Below, one piece after another: positions 1 to 14,261 of a stretch of DNA of 64,000 nucleotides. The DNA comes from Stratiolaelaps scimitus (Eukaryota > Arthropoda > Arachnida > Mesostigmata > Laelapidae). The notes under the pieces are model-generated. The model worked only from the letters and a program-made list of their open reading frames with translations, made no database searches and had not been told where the DNA came from. Positions within the stretch are counted from its first letter, which is position 1. Each line of letters begins with the position of its first letter. The position numbers and the translations under genes were made by a program. The stretch is from NCBI GenBank assembly GCA_019614645.1, contig JABWDB010000004.1, positions 6,200,001-6,264,000 of the forward strand, read 5' to 3'.

Positions 1-1065
1 TGCCTACTACGGCCACCGCTTCCACCATCGCAATGACGGTGAAATGGTGATGTCGACAACAACAACTACAGCTGCTGCTGCTGCTGATCACAACCGCCAC
101 TGCTGTAGCGGCGAACAGGGGACGCGATTATTAGCGACCGTCTGAACTCTGAATTCACAGCAATTCAAATCAGAGCTCTGGCGGCCGTGTCAAACGCAGC
201 AACAAGATCAACAATCATGCCGTCGACAATAGCAACTACAGCAACAGAATTACCGCCAAATGCGAGATAATACGAAGCTCTGTCGAGAACGGTGACCAAG
301 TTGGCCTGCAATTCATTCGCTGCCATCAGCGAAGACAACACTTTGCAGTGGAGAGGTAAAGTTCACCGGGAGCGAGAGACAAACGAGAGAGAGAGAGAGG
401 TTAGCGAGCAGCAGATCTAAAAAGGCACAAATCGGGTCGATCGTTGCCAAGACGATGTGATTCGCTCATAGCCAGCTTATTCTGCTGCAGGGATAGGGCG
501 TCACCAAAAAGCCTTCTTTGTTTTGCGCTGCAATGAACGAAACGAAGGATAATTAAAATCATCGTACCTCGTCGGCTGTAGCCCTCGGCTGAATCGCAGC
601 TATGAATCATTGGACAATATGTCTATGGCTGTGGTAATTGTGTGAATGTTTGTTGTTGCTGTTGCTGTTATCGTCGTCATCATCGTCAGAGGATTCCCTT
701 ACCCTTGGGGATTCTGTGACCTCTATTCTTGGTGTTTCTCTATTTTCTTATGCACCCTTGGGGTTTTTGCAATGTGCGCTGAACTACCGTCAATAACAGA
801 TGACTGTTGTGTAATCACCTGATCGTCGTTCTTAAATAATTATGAAGTAATTACTTAGTAGTTTTGCGGCACTCGCGCTGTGGCGAATAGGTCAAATCAT
901 GACGATTCCAACCTGAAGATGATCATAAAGCTGTGTTCTATCCTTATGCCTAATCATATGCTGACACAGCCATGTCGCATGCCTCTATGACAGGCCGATC
1001 AGCACCCAGACAGAATTCTCACACCGTCCTATATAAGATCATGCATTATATATACTATAATGTTC

Positions 1066-1087
1066 ATATATATATATATATATATAT
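1066..1087. repeat. TA microsatellite
   Basis: Pure alternating AT tract. Confidence 0.95.
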
Positions 1088-3085
1088 GAACTTACAGAAT
1101 GGCTCCAAGGGCACGAGATATCACAATGTTTTCACTGTTGCTGTTCTGACATCCGTCGAATGTGACTTTAGCCTCTCCAGCAGACGAGCGTTTTAATTGT
1201 CAGTAATTTGAACACGACTGAATTATACGTTGTGATGCAAATTGCAAAATTTCAAAATCGATGTATGCCATCTGGAGCATGAGACGAAACAAGATAATCA
1301 CTCGGTGACTCGCTATTATAACTTAGGGGAACTAGATTTTGTACAGGTCTAATCTAGTCGCTATACACAAGAAATATGATCGATCAAATAAGCAAGCGCC
1401 TGCGTCAGACGCTGTTGGTTTTTAGCGAATACGGGCGATGTTTAGGTATCCGTATTTATGATCGTAATAGAAATAATCGATAATTTGCCAGATGGTAGAG
1501 GAAACCCTGCGTCTTTCCGTCAAACGGAATCGACTCCGTCTGACATTAGCAGCACAAGTTGAAATATATGAAATGTACCCTGTCGACAACGTCATCAAGC
1601 ATTGCTTACATAGATCGGCCAGCGACCCATGCCTACTTCGACGCCATGCTGAGCGCTTGCCACTGAGGGTGTCTGCTATGACCTTCAAGACGCCGAAAAT
1701 TAAACATTATGCAGTCGACATTTTAGATATTGTCGACATTGCTGCGGTAGCTGTCGTCTGTACGCAATTTTCCCAAGGTACGTCATCGTTTCGAACAAAA
1801 TTACACGGCTCCTTGAGGGATCGGTTGAAGGGGTCGGACGTGTGTCACTTCGAGCAACCAACGAATTGATCCTAGATGGAGCAATTCAACAACTCGGGTA
1901 CCGATTCGCCAAATATAATCGAAGCTCCGAACTAAGCTTTCGCACAGATGAAATTAACTTCCAAGCAAACGGTCCCCATTTGAGATTTAAAGCTTCTGTC
2001 CTGCTGTGATGTCGACACCAATTAAATCCACGCAGACAGGCATCAGATAGCTTGTTATATGTATCAGTTTGATCCTTGATTTTTGTGCGTTCACATAGTC
2101 GGCCTCAGTGTATACGTGTACTAATGCTCCGTTCTTGCTATTACACAGGGCAACCGACAGAATACATCGCATGGGCTTCGAACACACCACGCATTTCATG
2201 CGTGAAATTTCATTTTTATGCCACGAAAAAATCAACTATTCGTAAATAAATCTCACTCGGTGTGAAGAAAAAATCCAAGCTCCCTTATCCTCATTGTCCG
2301 GCACGAGCAGCGATCGCATATATTCTCTTTGGCATATTGCGATCGCCCATTAATCAACACAATCAAGCCGCCACATCACCCTGATTAGTTAAGACATAGT
2401 GTCGGCCCCGTACGCACATTCGCACAGATTCGGCTAATATTGTCAGCGAAAAAAAATCCCAAAAGCTGAACGCGAATGAGTCGACTGAAAAGCAGACTCC
2501 ATTTCTTTGCCTCCTCGCCGTTATCGTTGTTTGCGCGACAGCGCAGCTTCCTTCCGAGCATCTTCAACATGAAAATTATAGACCTCACTGGGTGGCGGTC
2601 CCGAAGAGGTAGTCGCTCGCTCATCCAGCCAGTCAGTCAAACGGGCCAGAGTCTAGCAGAGTGGGTTTTTTTGATCGAAAAATCGCGTTTTCCTTTGCTC
2701 CGCTCAGTTCACGCTGCAATGAGACCCGCCGGCGAACACTTACACGATAATGGCAGGCTAAACGAGCACTTCATACGCGCAGCAGCAGCAGCAGCATCAG
2801 TAGTAGTTGTAGCGATGGTGATGGTAGTGATGGTGGTGGTAAAGCTTTTTTTTTTTTACTTTACAGCTGAGCCAACGGCCCGAACGAGCAAGCGCGACTC
2901 GATTCGTTCGTTACGAGGCATCTGGCCAAAAACGGCGGCTCTACGACTCACCGCAGGCTGGACCCGTCGGCAGTCAAGACTTGAAACTCGAAAGTAAAAA
3001 CGATGCCGCCTCCAAGTTGATGGCTTAACCCACTCTGACCGCGGCTATTCGCTGGTTATTATGTTCAGATATGATCGCTTGTTCT

Positions 3086-3112
3086 ACACACATACACACA
3101 CACACACACACA
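3086..3112. repeat. CA microsatellite
   Basis: CA repeat followed by a short TATATA run. Confidence 0.9.
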
Positions 3113-4929
3113 TGTATATATACACACAGGGCCGCTACACGGACACATCACATCAGCGCCACAGGTGAATTGCACCCATCGGATACGATCTGTCTAGTAT
3201 AGCCTGTGAGCTGTTACATGTGTGGAAGCGTGGTGTCGGCAACAATCACTCAATGTCTGTGCAAGTCAGCGCATTCTAGTCATGACTACCAGTTCGAGCA
3301 TATTTAGCATTTTGAGGTCTGTAATATTCTCATGTCGTCCTCGTCATCGACGTCAACGCTGCAGGCGATCCTGACAACGATATCGCGTCACGTACGATTA
3401 ACCGCACCCGCCACTCGGCTATGTCTCATAAAATCATCATCATCGTGATAATACGTCCACAAATGTTTATGGCTAATCCTCGCTACTTCGACATGGAATG
3501 TAGTTAAGGGTAGAATACAACGTTGAAGAGGGTTTGGACGGTGAGTGAGCCGTCCGTCAATCAGTCAGCGAACTCGTCAGTTCCGCGAGACGCTTGACAG
3601 TCTGTTTGCGCCCGTTAGCAAAAGGAACGCTTCGCTGATCGTCGTCGTAGGCAAGCGGCGAACTAGTGCAAACATTTGCTGCTGCTGCTGCGAATGCCCA
3701 GTCGAGCCGAGATTGATTGCAAAGCATTCGTTTTTATTGAGGAAACTGTATGCCTCTTATATGAGATCTTGTGTCGTTTCTGTTCGGTTTGCCAATCTCG
3801 TGGTAGCAGCAACAAATTAGCCGAAGCAGAAGCCGAGATCGGGTGGAGGTTAATTTCTTGTCGGAATCGCGGTATCATGGTGCGCGGTATCTATGCTATG
3901 TAGGAAGAGCAAGCTTGAGATATCTGTCCTGTAAAACTCGCTATTTCCTCGTTCGCGTCTTTGTTTAAGACGTTGGAGACTTGCGTCAATCTTGATTTGT
4001 CCGGCAATCAAATAACGTGGCGATCCTGAACTGGTCATGGTGATATTTAACGGGCAGCTTAGTCTAAGACTGGATTACGTTTAATCGGACGAACATATCA
4101 ACAGAAGAAATTCCCAGATGTGACCTTCATGTGACTAAGTTGGCGGAGAGTTTACAGAGCGGATTCGACAGATTTTTTTCTCATCGATACAACGCAACCC
4201 CGATGTTCAGTTAAATTCGGTAGGGGACCGGAAACATTTTGCGAATCGTTCAAAGAAGGCTATTAGCCTCAAAGACGACTATAAGTGGCAGAATAGCATG
4301 GTAGCAGTCAGCAAATGTTTTCTACACGATATAGATAATATATTTATATAATATGGAATGATTCACAATTCTTTACACTTCGTCCTCCGTCGAAGTATCG
4401 CGTTTCCTCTAGTCTGAAGTATCAATTTCACACCTAATCTATACGCTTGAAACGCTTCGCTCCCCAAAGCTCGACACCTTCATGGTGCTGAATTCGATAA
4501 ATGGACACTTAGCGGTTGTAGCATCACCTACGGCGCCAATTGTGGCAAAAATCGAAATATCAGCATCCTGCGCGATCTGCGGCATGTCTGAATGATTCGA
4601 TTCCTCAATAATCGCGTATTTACGCTCCACCGACGTCCATTATCCCCTATGCTAAATTGCCACTGTCTCACATTCAATGGTTATGAAAAACTGACCCCAT
4701 TGACAAACTATGAACGACGTCCTCCATTGACTCCGTCACTACGCGGCGTCCCTCCTATCAATTTCATATCATCATAAACATCGCAGAGGATAGCCCTCCC
4801 AAAACGATTGTATATATAATAATCTAGCTCGCCCCCTTTCTTGTTTTGTTTTGACGGTCCCCATCGAGTAACAACAACAAACAGCTCGAAATAGATACAT
4901 CTGTCTCTGCACACAACACCATAATATAC

Positions 4930-4953
<24 letters not shown>
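4930..4953. repeat. TA microsatellite
   Basis: Pure alternating AT tract with ACA on the left and GTACACAC on the right. Confidence 0.95.
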
Positions 4954-4960
<7 letters not shown>

Positions 4961-5594
4961 CTCTGTCACCAGCAAACATCCGCGAGCATGTGCCTCCCAT
5001 CTGCGTTACAACAGCAAGGTACTCATCCGACTTTGACCAGTAGCGGAGATTCCCCCGTTGCACGCAGACTCGTCCGCCCCCCCCGGCCCTGGGGTTGGTC
5101 GTTCAAACGTGTCATTCAATTGTTCGATTTGTATTCGCTGTCGACGTGTTGTCGTTGTCAACATCGAATACAAATCGGTGTGAGTCACATTCGTGTGTCG
5201 ACCTTTCCTCGGGCCCTTTCTTTTTTCTTTTCTATCGATGATGATGATGATGACTCATTTTGTCAATTCGCAGTAGGAGAGTCAGTCAGTTACTCCGTAT
5301 TCATTCATTTCTTCAACCGATTGCCAGTGCGTTCATTCGCAGGACGCACGTATAGTTGTTTGTTGCACGTCCTATGGGAATTTCGGCAATAAATGATTCC
5401 GCTCAACTGACAATCGGCCGAATGGCGACTATTGCACATTGTTCATTTGATCATCATCGTCATCACCCCACCAGATAGAATAGATCTGAGAAAATCACAT
5501 TCTGTGACTCTAGTGACTCCTCTCTTGGACGCTGCGCTCCTCCGGCTCCCCGCTCGAAATGTCTATCCACTCGATTCAGTTCCACGCGACGGAA

Positions 5595-5597
<3 letters not shown>

Positions 5598-5634
<37 letters not shown>
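5598..5634. repeat. TA microsatellite
   Basis: 37-base pure alternating tract, the longest in the window, followed by GTAGTGTGTG. Confidence 0.95.
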
Positions 5635-5640
<6 letters not shown>

Positions 5641-6256
5641 TGTGTACCTGACTATTACCGTGTTTTGCCGCTGCCGTTGTTGTGGTAGTATTATGTTTCA
5701 AGTGGGTGGGATGATGCAAATAGGTAGACCAGACGATTCGAGACCAATTGCATTAGCAATAATCCCGAAAATGACACTAATAATGATCATCATCGTCAGC
5801 GGCGGCAGCAGCATCTACATGATCATGAAGTGATCTAACAGTAACGCAGCGATAAAAATATCACATCAGGTCATCAAATCACTTCATCGCCCCCTTCGAA
5901 TCGTCGGCGCCTTTTCCGCGTTTTTCGGCCACACCGTCCCCGCTCTTTCGTATCCTCTCGCCACTTCAGTCAGCCAGCTGCGATCTCTCCCGCTCAATGG
6001 TTATTCATCCTCTCTCTCTCTCTCGCGCTATCTGTGTCTCTTTATCTCGAAGAAGAAGAAGTAGAAGAAGAGATGCGATCATGATTCATTTGACTGTTCT
6101 CGACGTTGCCTCCCTCTCGCGTTTCCTCGCTAACTTTTGATCCAACAAACATGAAGGATCTTTCAATTCTGTGGAAATTTGTCTGTCACAAACGCCTCTT
6201 GCTGAGTGGTGTGCTTATATTATTCTGAATGAGGTCCCTCTCCCCCGTCTCTCCCC

Positions 6257-6284
<28 letters not shown>
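6257..6284. repeat. TA microsatellite
   Basis: Pure alternating AT tract. Confidence 0.95.
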
Positions 6285-6287
<3 letters not shown>

Positions 6288-6521
6288 CAGATATTTATCA
6301 CCTTCATCGCCAGCAACTTTCTCGCTGGCGTTGCCCTGCGCCTGTATCGCTGTCATGTGTGTTGTTATCATCAACATCATGGCTGCCTTCCTCTTCTATT
6401 CACATGATGATATTCTATTATTGGCCTCTGTTCGAGTGTCATTGTTGCCAACGAACATTTGTCATAGTGACGATGGCGGTGATTGTTGCTGAAGCGGTCA
6501 GCAGCCATTGCTGGCACGGCC

Positions 6522-6528
6522 TCAGCAG

Positions 6529-6581
<53 letters not shown>

Positions 6582-6589
6582 GCAGCAGG
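6522..6589 (+). repeat. CAG/CAA microsatellite
   Basis: About 20 CAG/CAA triplets. Its frames give poly-Q/S/A and, antisense, poly-L, without conserved sequence around, so I do not call a coding exon. Confidence 0.95.
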
Positions 6590-9500
6590 AAAACAGCGTT
6601 TAGAGAAGAAAGGCGAGCGGCTTGCCCATCAACAGTAATGTCATGCCACTTATAGCGCACAAGCCGTGATCGTTCGTTGTCCTGATGATGTCGCGCTGGT
6701 GTCATTCTGCGCGGCAGCTTGTTCTCGCCTTGGCGCAATTGGCTCCGCCGTTGCGATTGTCCTGCCGGCGTCATCGTTAGCTCCGCCTGTGCTTTTCTTC
6801 TTTTTTTTTTCTGTTTTTGATTCGCTATCGCTCGCGTTCGCCCCGATCCATCCCCTGCATTAGCAGGAGACCGTCTGACCACTCGTCCCATTCGCCGTCC
6901 TCTGCTGTTCTCACGCTTAGCGCGTTTTTGATAACTCCTGATAGCAGCATCACCATTGCGACTGATTGTACTTCAAGCCACCACGATGACGAGAGCCCAC
7001 AACCACGAGACTATGCGTGTACGAGTGCTCTACTCGTGCCCGCTCGTCGTTCTGTCTTCCCGGCGGTCATGACACGTGACGAGTAGCGTCGGCTGTCCAA
7101 GGCCCAACGAGCGCTCGAACGACGACACCGCCGCGGAAGGTCACTCTACCACCGTCGCGGCCGGTTTCGCTGCCGGCCACCTCAGTCGATCTCGCGATCG
7201 ACGATGACAACGACGACGATGAGGTCTACGGCGACGAACGTAACCATTGAGCGTTGTGGCGCTCTCGTTTATTGCCGGCGAGGCGCTGCTTCGCCGTTCA
7301 GCGGTGCCTACCGGGCCGCCGATTGCCGACTGCAGAACGATGGTGGGGCTGGTCGCAGCGAACTCGCTTGATTCGCATCGAGGCGCATAAGCGGACGCAC
7401 TGCAGGGAAACCTTCGGCCGTTTGCGCATAGTGATGATCGTATTAGACAGTGTATTGATGCTGTTTACAGGATCGTCGTCATCGTTTGAGTCGTTGTCCG
7501 TGCTTGCTTCTTCTTCTTCTCTGTCTCAGTGTTACTCAGGTGGCAGCTACCTACGATTACGACACGTCTCGACATTGAGCAGAAACATCGATCAACGATC
7601 AATCGACTACGATGGACGGAAGGACACACCGGGTGTAGATTGGGTACTGCTGTTGCTGCTGCTGCTAATAATGTTAACTGGCATGACAACGATTGTTGTT
7701 ATCGAGCACCGACAGCACTCTACTACCTTCACTCGATCTGCTTGTCCGGCATCCAATCCCGTTGAACTTGTTCTTGGCCTATAGCTGAACCTCTGCCTGC
7801 AACATGACCTAAACCAATTGTCGAAGGAAATCAGCAGCTGTAGGCGCGAGCACACAGCTACGAAGGTACATATCCAAGGCGCACGCACGAACAAATTGCA
7901 TTAACAAACGCACTGGTGATGCGACAACAACAACAACGACGACAAACACAGCAACAACAGCAGCAGCAGCAAACGTAACAACGACGGCAACAAGAACAAG
8001 CATGGCAACAAGGGTAGCAGCGGAAACCGTCGTTATCTAACACTTTGCCGTTGATGTAGTGGTAGCTCTGTTGCTGCTCACCATAACGTTGTTAAGTATC
8101 ATCACACATAAGCCGTGTGGTGTGAAGGTGACCGCCTCCTCAAGTCACGACTTGGTTAGACTTCGGATCGTTCGGGCAAAGGTGACAAGGGACGCGATGT
8201 CCGTCGTTCGCAGCTACATATATACACACGGGGCAGACTAGACGAAGTCAACGATAGCCAGGAGGGACGGGGTTATACATCGAAGACGGCTGTTCATCTG
8301 AGCAATCAAATGAGCTCGGCAGAAGAGGGCCTATAGACCCAATAGACCTTCTCTTTCCTCGCCTCGCCTCTGTATGACTATCAAGGGCAAAAATGCTCTC
8401 GTTTCGTTGTTCTCTCGTCAATTTGTTGGTTTGCTGGCGTCGAGCTTCGGGTCACTTGAGCTTCGAGTAGTTGGATTTGCTTCCCCGAAGCGTTTATCTC
8501 TATCCGGCCTCCGCGTTCCATGTCCGAACGTCTCCTCACTTCAACTCGTGCTGCCGTTCGCCGCCGCTGGCTGACCGGCCCGTCGGATCATGTGTGTGTG
8601 CTGCCATGTGGCGACTCCGTACTTCATCAGCAGGAGCGGCAGCAACAGCAGCAGCAGCGAGATGGTGATGAGATAGGCGCGATGTCCCTTATATTCTTTT
8701 TAACGTAGCTACAATCTTTCTCTCTAGGCCGGCTTGCTCACCCCGCGCGATTCTTCACCCTCGCTGACGCAGCTTGTCGCGGTTTGTTTGTGAAACTGTC
8801 GGCACCTCAGCCGAAGCCGATGTGCGAGTCGTTTGAGTCTCGAGGAGCGTACATGAAAGCCGTGGCGGCAGCAGCAGCAGCGGCAACAACAACAACAACT
8901 AGCTAGCAATAATAACGACACAGAACCAACAAAAATGAGCAGAATCGGCAACAGAAACAAATTTGAGCGAAACTCGAGATCCCCCCCCCCCGCCTCCCGC
9001 CTCCTCCCGTCACTAAACCCCCTTACGCGAACAGCTCGTGACGGGGTGCAATCATCACCTCTTCGGCTCATGGCGTAAAGTATAATACTCGTGGATCATT
9101 TACCGCTTCCTCGACATCAGGCACAGGCACCGGTCTATCGATTGGCTTGCCGCGTTCGCTTCGTCCAATCGTCGTCGCCGACGCCGCCGCCGCCGCCGAA
9201 ACAGATATCTGTTTGCATCCGCTTAGGCAGCGGCCACAAAAGCAGCGGCAGCAGCCGCGCGTCAATAACAACGACGTATGGATGCGACGGTTCGATTTCG
9301 TTGAGTGAAATAAATTCTGCACCAGCACCCCGTGAGAGGATGGCATAGGATGAGCAGCTTCAACTGGCTGAGTGCTGTACCTAGCTGTCTATCTTCGCGA
9401 TAAGGAAATGTGCCAAAGAAGCTATCGAGTCAACAGATCAACAGGCTGAGAATATGCAACACCGGCTTTTGTCGACAAAACATCCAGTCGACAGCCGAGA

Positions 9501-11254
9501 AACTCATTCATTTGTTTTCTGCAACGGCCGATCGAGTAACTGCTGCCCTGCCATCTGCTCAGCTGCCCTAGGTGGCGAGTAGATGTTCCCAGAACTCGCC
9601 CTGATCGGCGAGAAGTAATGACACGATGTAGGTTTTGTGCTTGCTGCGCAAGCATTCACGCCATGCCGCTGTAGCGAGTGCGGAGCGTCGTTCGATAGCT
9701 GTAGATCGATTAGACCAATTGCAAGGTCAATCGTAATGCGTTACCTATTCGTCCTTTGGCACGCGTAGCTAGACATGCGTATAATAGCTGTATCCATATC
9801 TGTCAGTCAGCTCTGTGCAGTTCCACACGCAGATATCGACTTCATTATTACGGAAACTTGTCAACCTGGCACAAGGGAGTGACACAGCGTGATGCGATCG
9901 ATTGGTTGTTAACCGCAATGATAGATGTTTCCGAGGATGAACTCGTGCAAGTACAGTGCACCTCGCCCACATAGTTTGCCATAAGTTGGACATTTGGTCC
10001 GAGCTGCACGGGGTGCAGGTGTTGGCTGCCAGCAAGTGTCTCGCTGCCGGGCTTTAATTTAGTAATTATTATAAGTTGTCAATTATTGAAGTTATTCATT
10101 ATGTAATTCAGTAAGTTGTTCTAATCCACCAGGGACAAGGTACAAGTAACCTAATCGTAAAGGTTATTTTTTTCTTGTTTTCAGCAAAGCTAGATTTTTT
10201 GCTTGCTGCCTTCGTCACTAAGCCAAGTCCTGCGTGGCGATTAATAGACTACAGGACGGCGATTACGGCACTCTGTACTAATCGCTACTAGTGATTTTAT
10301 AATACATAATTTATTAACAGTGCGAGATCTACCGCCAGCGGTCGTTATGACCACTAACATGATGTGACGATGCACAAGTGGAGCACCACTCAACAGAACA
10401 GGGACCGATTGAATTAATCGAGTCCACTCGGAGAAAACTAGTTAAAACTGATTTGTCAGTCTTCATTTCAACTCATCAGGGGTTAGAAAACATCAGCCGG
10501 CTACTGAGGTCACCTCTATGGGATGGCCACATGCCGCAAGCGTACGTCAACCAGTCAGATATCTATTGATAATTGATTCATCGCCCTGTCCGTAAACTTC
10601 TACCACTAACACAGCAAAGTTGCATCTAATATCATCGTCATTCAGACGAGAGAGAGAGAGAGAGAAACGATTCACCACAATTCAACTGTCGAGATTAAGA
10701 TTCAAGAGCCCCACGTGGCCGCGAGGTCCCAGCTCGACACGCAGATGGACGAGCATTATGCGGCGTAAATCGACTGCCGAAATAACGCCGCATAGACAAA
10801 TTGGCAACTTCCTGTATGGCACAGCCATCAGCCGCACACTGCAGCGTGTACATACACGCGGTGGTAATTTGGCACAAACCAGCAATCAATTATGATATTG
10901 CCTCTAATTTCAGCCGCTCGTAACGACTCATCACGGCGCCTCATGACGAAGCCCCCCCCCCCTGCCCGCCCTTTCGACTATAATAGAATCGTTGTTACGC
11001 GTACATCGCCTCCACATTTGTTGTGCCTGTGAATTCATCTATTCGTCGATCGAGTCAACATTCGCTAATCGATTCGGCAGCAACGAACAAAGCCGCAAAT
11101 CAGGTTTGGCCCCCGCCAGATCCTCAGCGGCAGCAGCAACAGCAGACAGTCAAAGAAAATATCCTACCATTATTATACGTGCGGCTATGGTGTCGATGTT
11201 ACGGAACTCCTACGGTGCTCATGGTTTTCATTTCTTGAGCACCCCCTCCCCCCA

Positions 11255-11284
11255 ATATATATGTATATATATATATATATATAT
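11255..11284. repeat. TA microsatellite
   Basis: Alternating tract with one GT interruption, preceded by a C-rich run. Confidence 0.95.
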
Positions 11285-11800
11285 GTCTTTCTCCCTCGAA
11301 TACAGACACAACAGCAGCAACCAGCAACAGTACGTGGCCAGCGATCGACGCCGGCTGCCGACATCGAACGCCAACCAACCTAGCTCAGACGACGACGGAG
11401 CGTTTGTCGACTGCTCCGTCTAGCTGCACGAGTCGGTGCGGACGTGATCACGAAATCACAAGGCAGGAGTACCCGTGCTGCTGACGGTGGTGGCAGTAGT
11501 TTCACTACAATATGCGGAAAATTGCTCAATTATCGACAATCGAAGTGCGCGGAGCGCGGCGCGCACTAAACGCCAGCGACGCTAAGCCTACCGACATCAG
11601 CATAAGCAGCATCGTCTTCAGCCCCGGAGTAATATCCAGCGTCGTTTGGGTACAGCTGCGGCCGAGTGATTATATCATGTCGTATGGATAGATGCATGTG
11701 TGTATTATATAAACGTAAGTATTGTATTGACACCCTCACGGTATTATCTGACGTGGGATCTCCGCGGTAATAATCAATTGCGAGAAAACGCTTCCAACAT

Positions 11801-11803
<3 letters not shown>

Positions 11804-11833
<30 letters not shown>
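11804..11833. repeat. TA microsatellite
   Basis: Pure alternating AT tract followed by GTACTC. Confidence 0.95.
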
Positions 11834-11837
<4 letters not shown>

Positions 11838-13219
11838 TCTGGCATACTTGCGCAATCAAAAGGGGTCTACAGGCGCCCATCCCGTGGGTACTAATACATT
11901 AAGAATAATTATTCGAATTTCGTTAAGCAAACCAGGCTCTTTGATTCACGATTGTCAGATCTGTTATATGAATAAATAATGCTGTTGTTCCTTGTCATGA
12001 TTTAATCGTACGTACTTCTCCATTGTAGTGCACCCGCTGAAGGCAGTTGAATTCAGCTGGAAATTGACTAGTACCCTCATTTTGTCATTTTAGCCCTAGT
12101 CATAATAGATTAGAATGATTTATCCAAGCTGGCTGCCTTGACTCTACGCTACCGTCGTGCGCAGCGGAGATCTTTACAAGTTAGTTTTCACCATATTATT
12201 AAGTAGACACTTGTTTCTGTTATACGGCCACGTATGCTATATTGCGTATACAGGTGAAATACGGCGTAGCATATTGCACATATATCATTAAAAACGAAGC
12301 AGGTTACCGTATAGCTTATTACAGGTAGACCGCCATCTGATACACATGATTTGTCTAGGGATAGAACAATTCGTCCGCTACAACGATTTCGCTTTTAGAC
12401 TGGCTACTCCTGAACGACAGGAACTCGTATGGCGAACACTTCATTTTTGTGCGGGAATTTTTTTAACGGAGCTCTACACTGTATAATAATACTTGCCCGA
12501 ATTAACCATCACAACGGGGGACTTGGCAGCCCAATGGCTGTTGGACCCGTGCAGTCTACACTACTTGAGTGAAACCCTGGCGGCAAGAGCGCCTTCTTTT
12601 ATTCAGAGAACCAGGAAGAGAGGCAAATACCCATAGGTGCAGGGCACAGCCAGTCTCTGTTGGGTGTGGCTCCGCCGAGGTATCGAGCGTCTTCGATCGG
12701 CCGCGCAGTCGCTACCACAACCACTGTTACACGTCGGTAGGCAGAGTAACAGAACCCCCACTGGAGCCGTTGTAACGACCATTGGTAAGGGGGTAGTCCT
12801 TGCTCGGGCTTCCCTGCTGTTCAGCTGGTCATATCCGAGCAGATTTCTCCCCTCAGGCCGGCCTATCATCGCTTCCCTAAACTCTAGTTTCACATAAACG
12901 CACCCACTGCAACACAAGAGCGAAACCAACTCAAATGGATTCGCTGACCGGCTGGATGTGTCGTGTGCTTCTCGTCGAAACGACGTCAGATATGGCTTTT
13001 ATGCTGCAGATACGGAATGCGTGTGTACCGGCCGCATCCACGACTGATGCTACCGGCTGATAAGGAGAATTCTATTCCAGGGTGGGAGAGCCGGCTGCTG
13101 TGACAAGATATGGATCGAGGTAGGACACCGAGATGCTCGTATTCGTATCTTGATCGCTCATGTGTCTATACTCTATGGGGGCAGTATGGACGTAATCGAC
13201 GAGGGGAAAATTGTTTTAA

Positions 13220-13241
13220 ATATATATATATATATATATAT
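13220..13241. repeat. TA microsatellite
   Basis: Pure alternating tract just outside the LINE relic. Confidence 0.95.
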
Positions 13242-13395
13242 GATGTACATATTCGACGTATATGTGTGCGTCCTCAACAACCAGAAGCGAATGCATAGAC
13301 CTGCTCGTTTACAATACGAACAACTAATTAAAAGGGAAACAGAGTGGCGTTAGCTGGGTACAGTGTTGTGAACAATATAGGTGTTCAAAAATAAG

Positions 13396-13975
13396 TCATT
13401 CCTTCAATGTTCGGGAGATTCTCCCGGGAAACAGGTCATTTACCCATTTTTTCTTGGCAACAACCTTAGGCACAACATTTACACCAGCGCTAGTATTTGT
13501 TATAGTTATGTCGAACATGGTTTCCATTAGGGTGGGCAGACGCTTCTCGATGCATGTATATGTACGCTTATCTAAGTCATCAAGGTGAGCAAATATAGGT
13601 TTAAGATTCACATCCGATCTATCACATGGGCATCCAAATGCTACTCGTCGAGTGAACGTGACTCCCACTTTTATCAACCTCTTTTTTTCACCTTTTAGGG
13701 CAGGATACCATACAAGCGCCGGGTTGTACGTATGTTATGAAAGTTTCTCTCCCCTGTTCTGAGTCGACTTTCGAGTATATTTTTACATCATCCGCATATA
13801 TATTTACGGATATGCTTTGGGGTAGAATATACATGATCGAGTTAATATACAATATGAACATCAGAGGACCCAATATTGTCGCCTGGGGACAGCCGGAAGT
13901 GGCTCGAGCCGTGTCCGAGAATTGTATTATTTACAAGCAGCCGGAATGTTCTACCGCAGCGAGAATCACTTATCC
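13396..13975 (-). mobile_element. Decayed non-LTR retrotransposon (LINE) reverse-transcriptase relic
   Basis: Minus-strand reading shows conserved reverse-transcriptase motifs in order: a stretch ATSGCPQATILGPLMFILYI (the SGxPQGxxLGPLLF-type block, with the usual PQG reading PQA), then VNIYADDVKIY with the YADD catalytic box. After a frame change and an apparent internal deletion comes LVWYPALKGEKKRLIKVGV then TFTRRV, which resembles the C-terminal VWxP...IExVQRxFTRR block of LINE polymerases. A preceding fragment FRLLVNNT is in another frame. Frames change at least twice and the thumb and connection segments are missing, so the element is dead. I see no endonuclease, poly-A tail or target-site duplication. 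The clade (CR1/Jockey/RTE type) is unresolved. Confidence 0.75.
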
Positions 13976-14160
13976 ACCTGACTATAAGGTCACCGACACC
14001 GAAATGAAGTAGGGTTCTTCAGGGGTTTCGACTGTGTGACTCGTTCAAAAGCAGACTTGCTGGTACAGTTTTAAGCTAAATGCTATTTTTACAACAATGT
14101 TTGTTATCATCGTCAAGTCGGAAGCAAACGTTGCCTGAAACTACAATAAATACAACGTAC

Positions 14161-14256
14161 TGTTGTTGTTGTTGTTGTTGTTGTTCGGGAATTCTTTAAA
14201 AAAAAATATCTTCCTCTTCTCACTTTCGGAAGTAGCGAATGTGGATTCGAACCCAA
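14161..14256 (-). mobile_element. SINE-like fragment: Pol III B box with (CAA)n tail
   Basis: On the minus strand GGGTTCGAATCC (about 14243-14254) is a perfect B box. About 60 bases downstream lies a run of roughly eight CAA units (GTT on plus, 14161-14185). A weak A-box-like TGACCTAGACCGG sits upstream near 14263-14280. No tRNA cloverleaf folds. This is the arrangement of a short tRNA-derived SINE, but one copy cannot prove it. Confidence 0.35.
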
Positions 14257-14261
14257 TTCAT

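Larger units (their letters stand above)
1..13395. other. Gene-poor region left of the LINE relic
   Basis: No conserved protein or RNA gene seen. CAG/CAA-rich and CT-rich stretches, several TA tracts, and moderately GC-rich stop-poor patches at 6.5-9.4 kb whose open frames are low-complexity and show no family resemblance. An exon of an unseen gene, or UTR sequence, could hide in those patches. Confidence 0.6.

Noticed and set aside
6439..6891. 150-codon open frame on minus with a long poly-Leu run
   Set aside because: It is the antisense of a CAG/CAA microsatellite; outside the repeat there is no conserved sequence.
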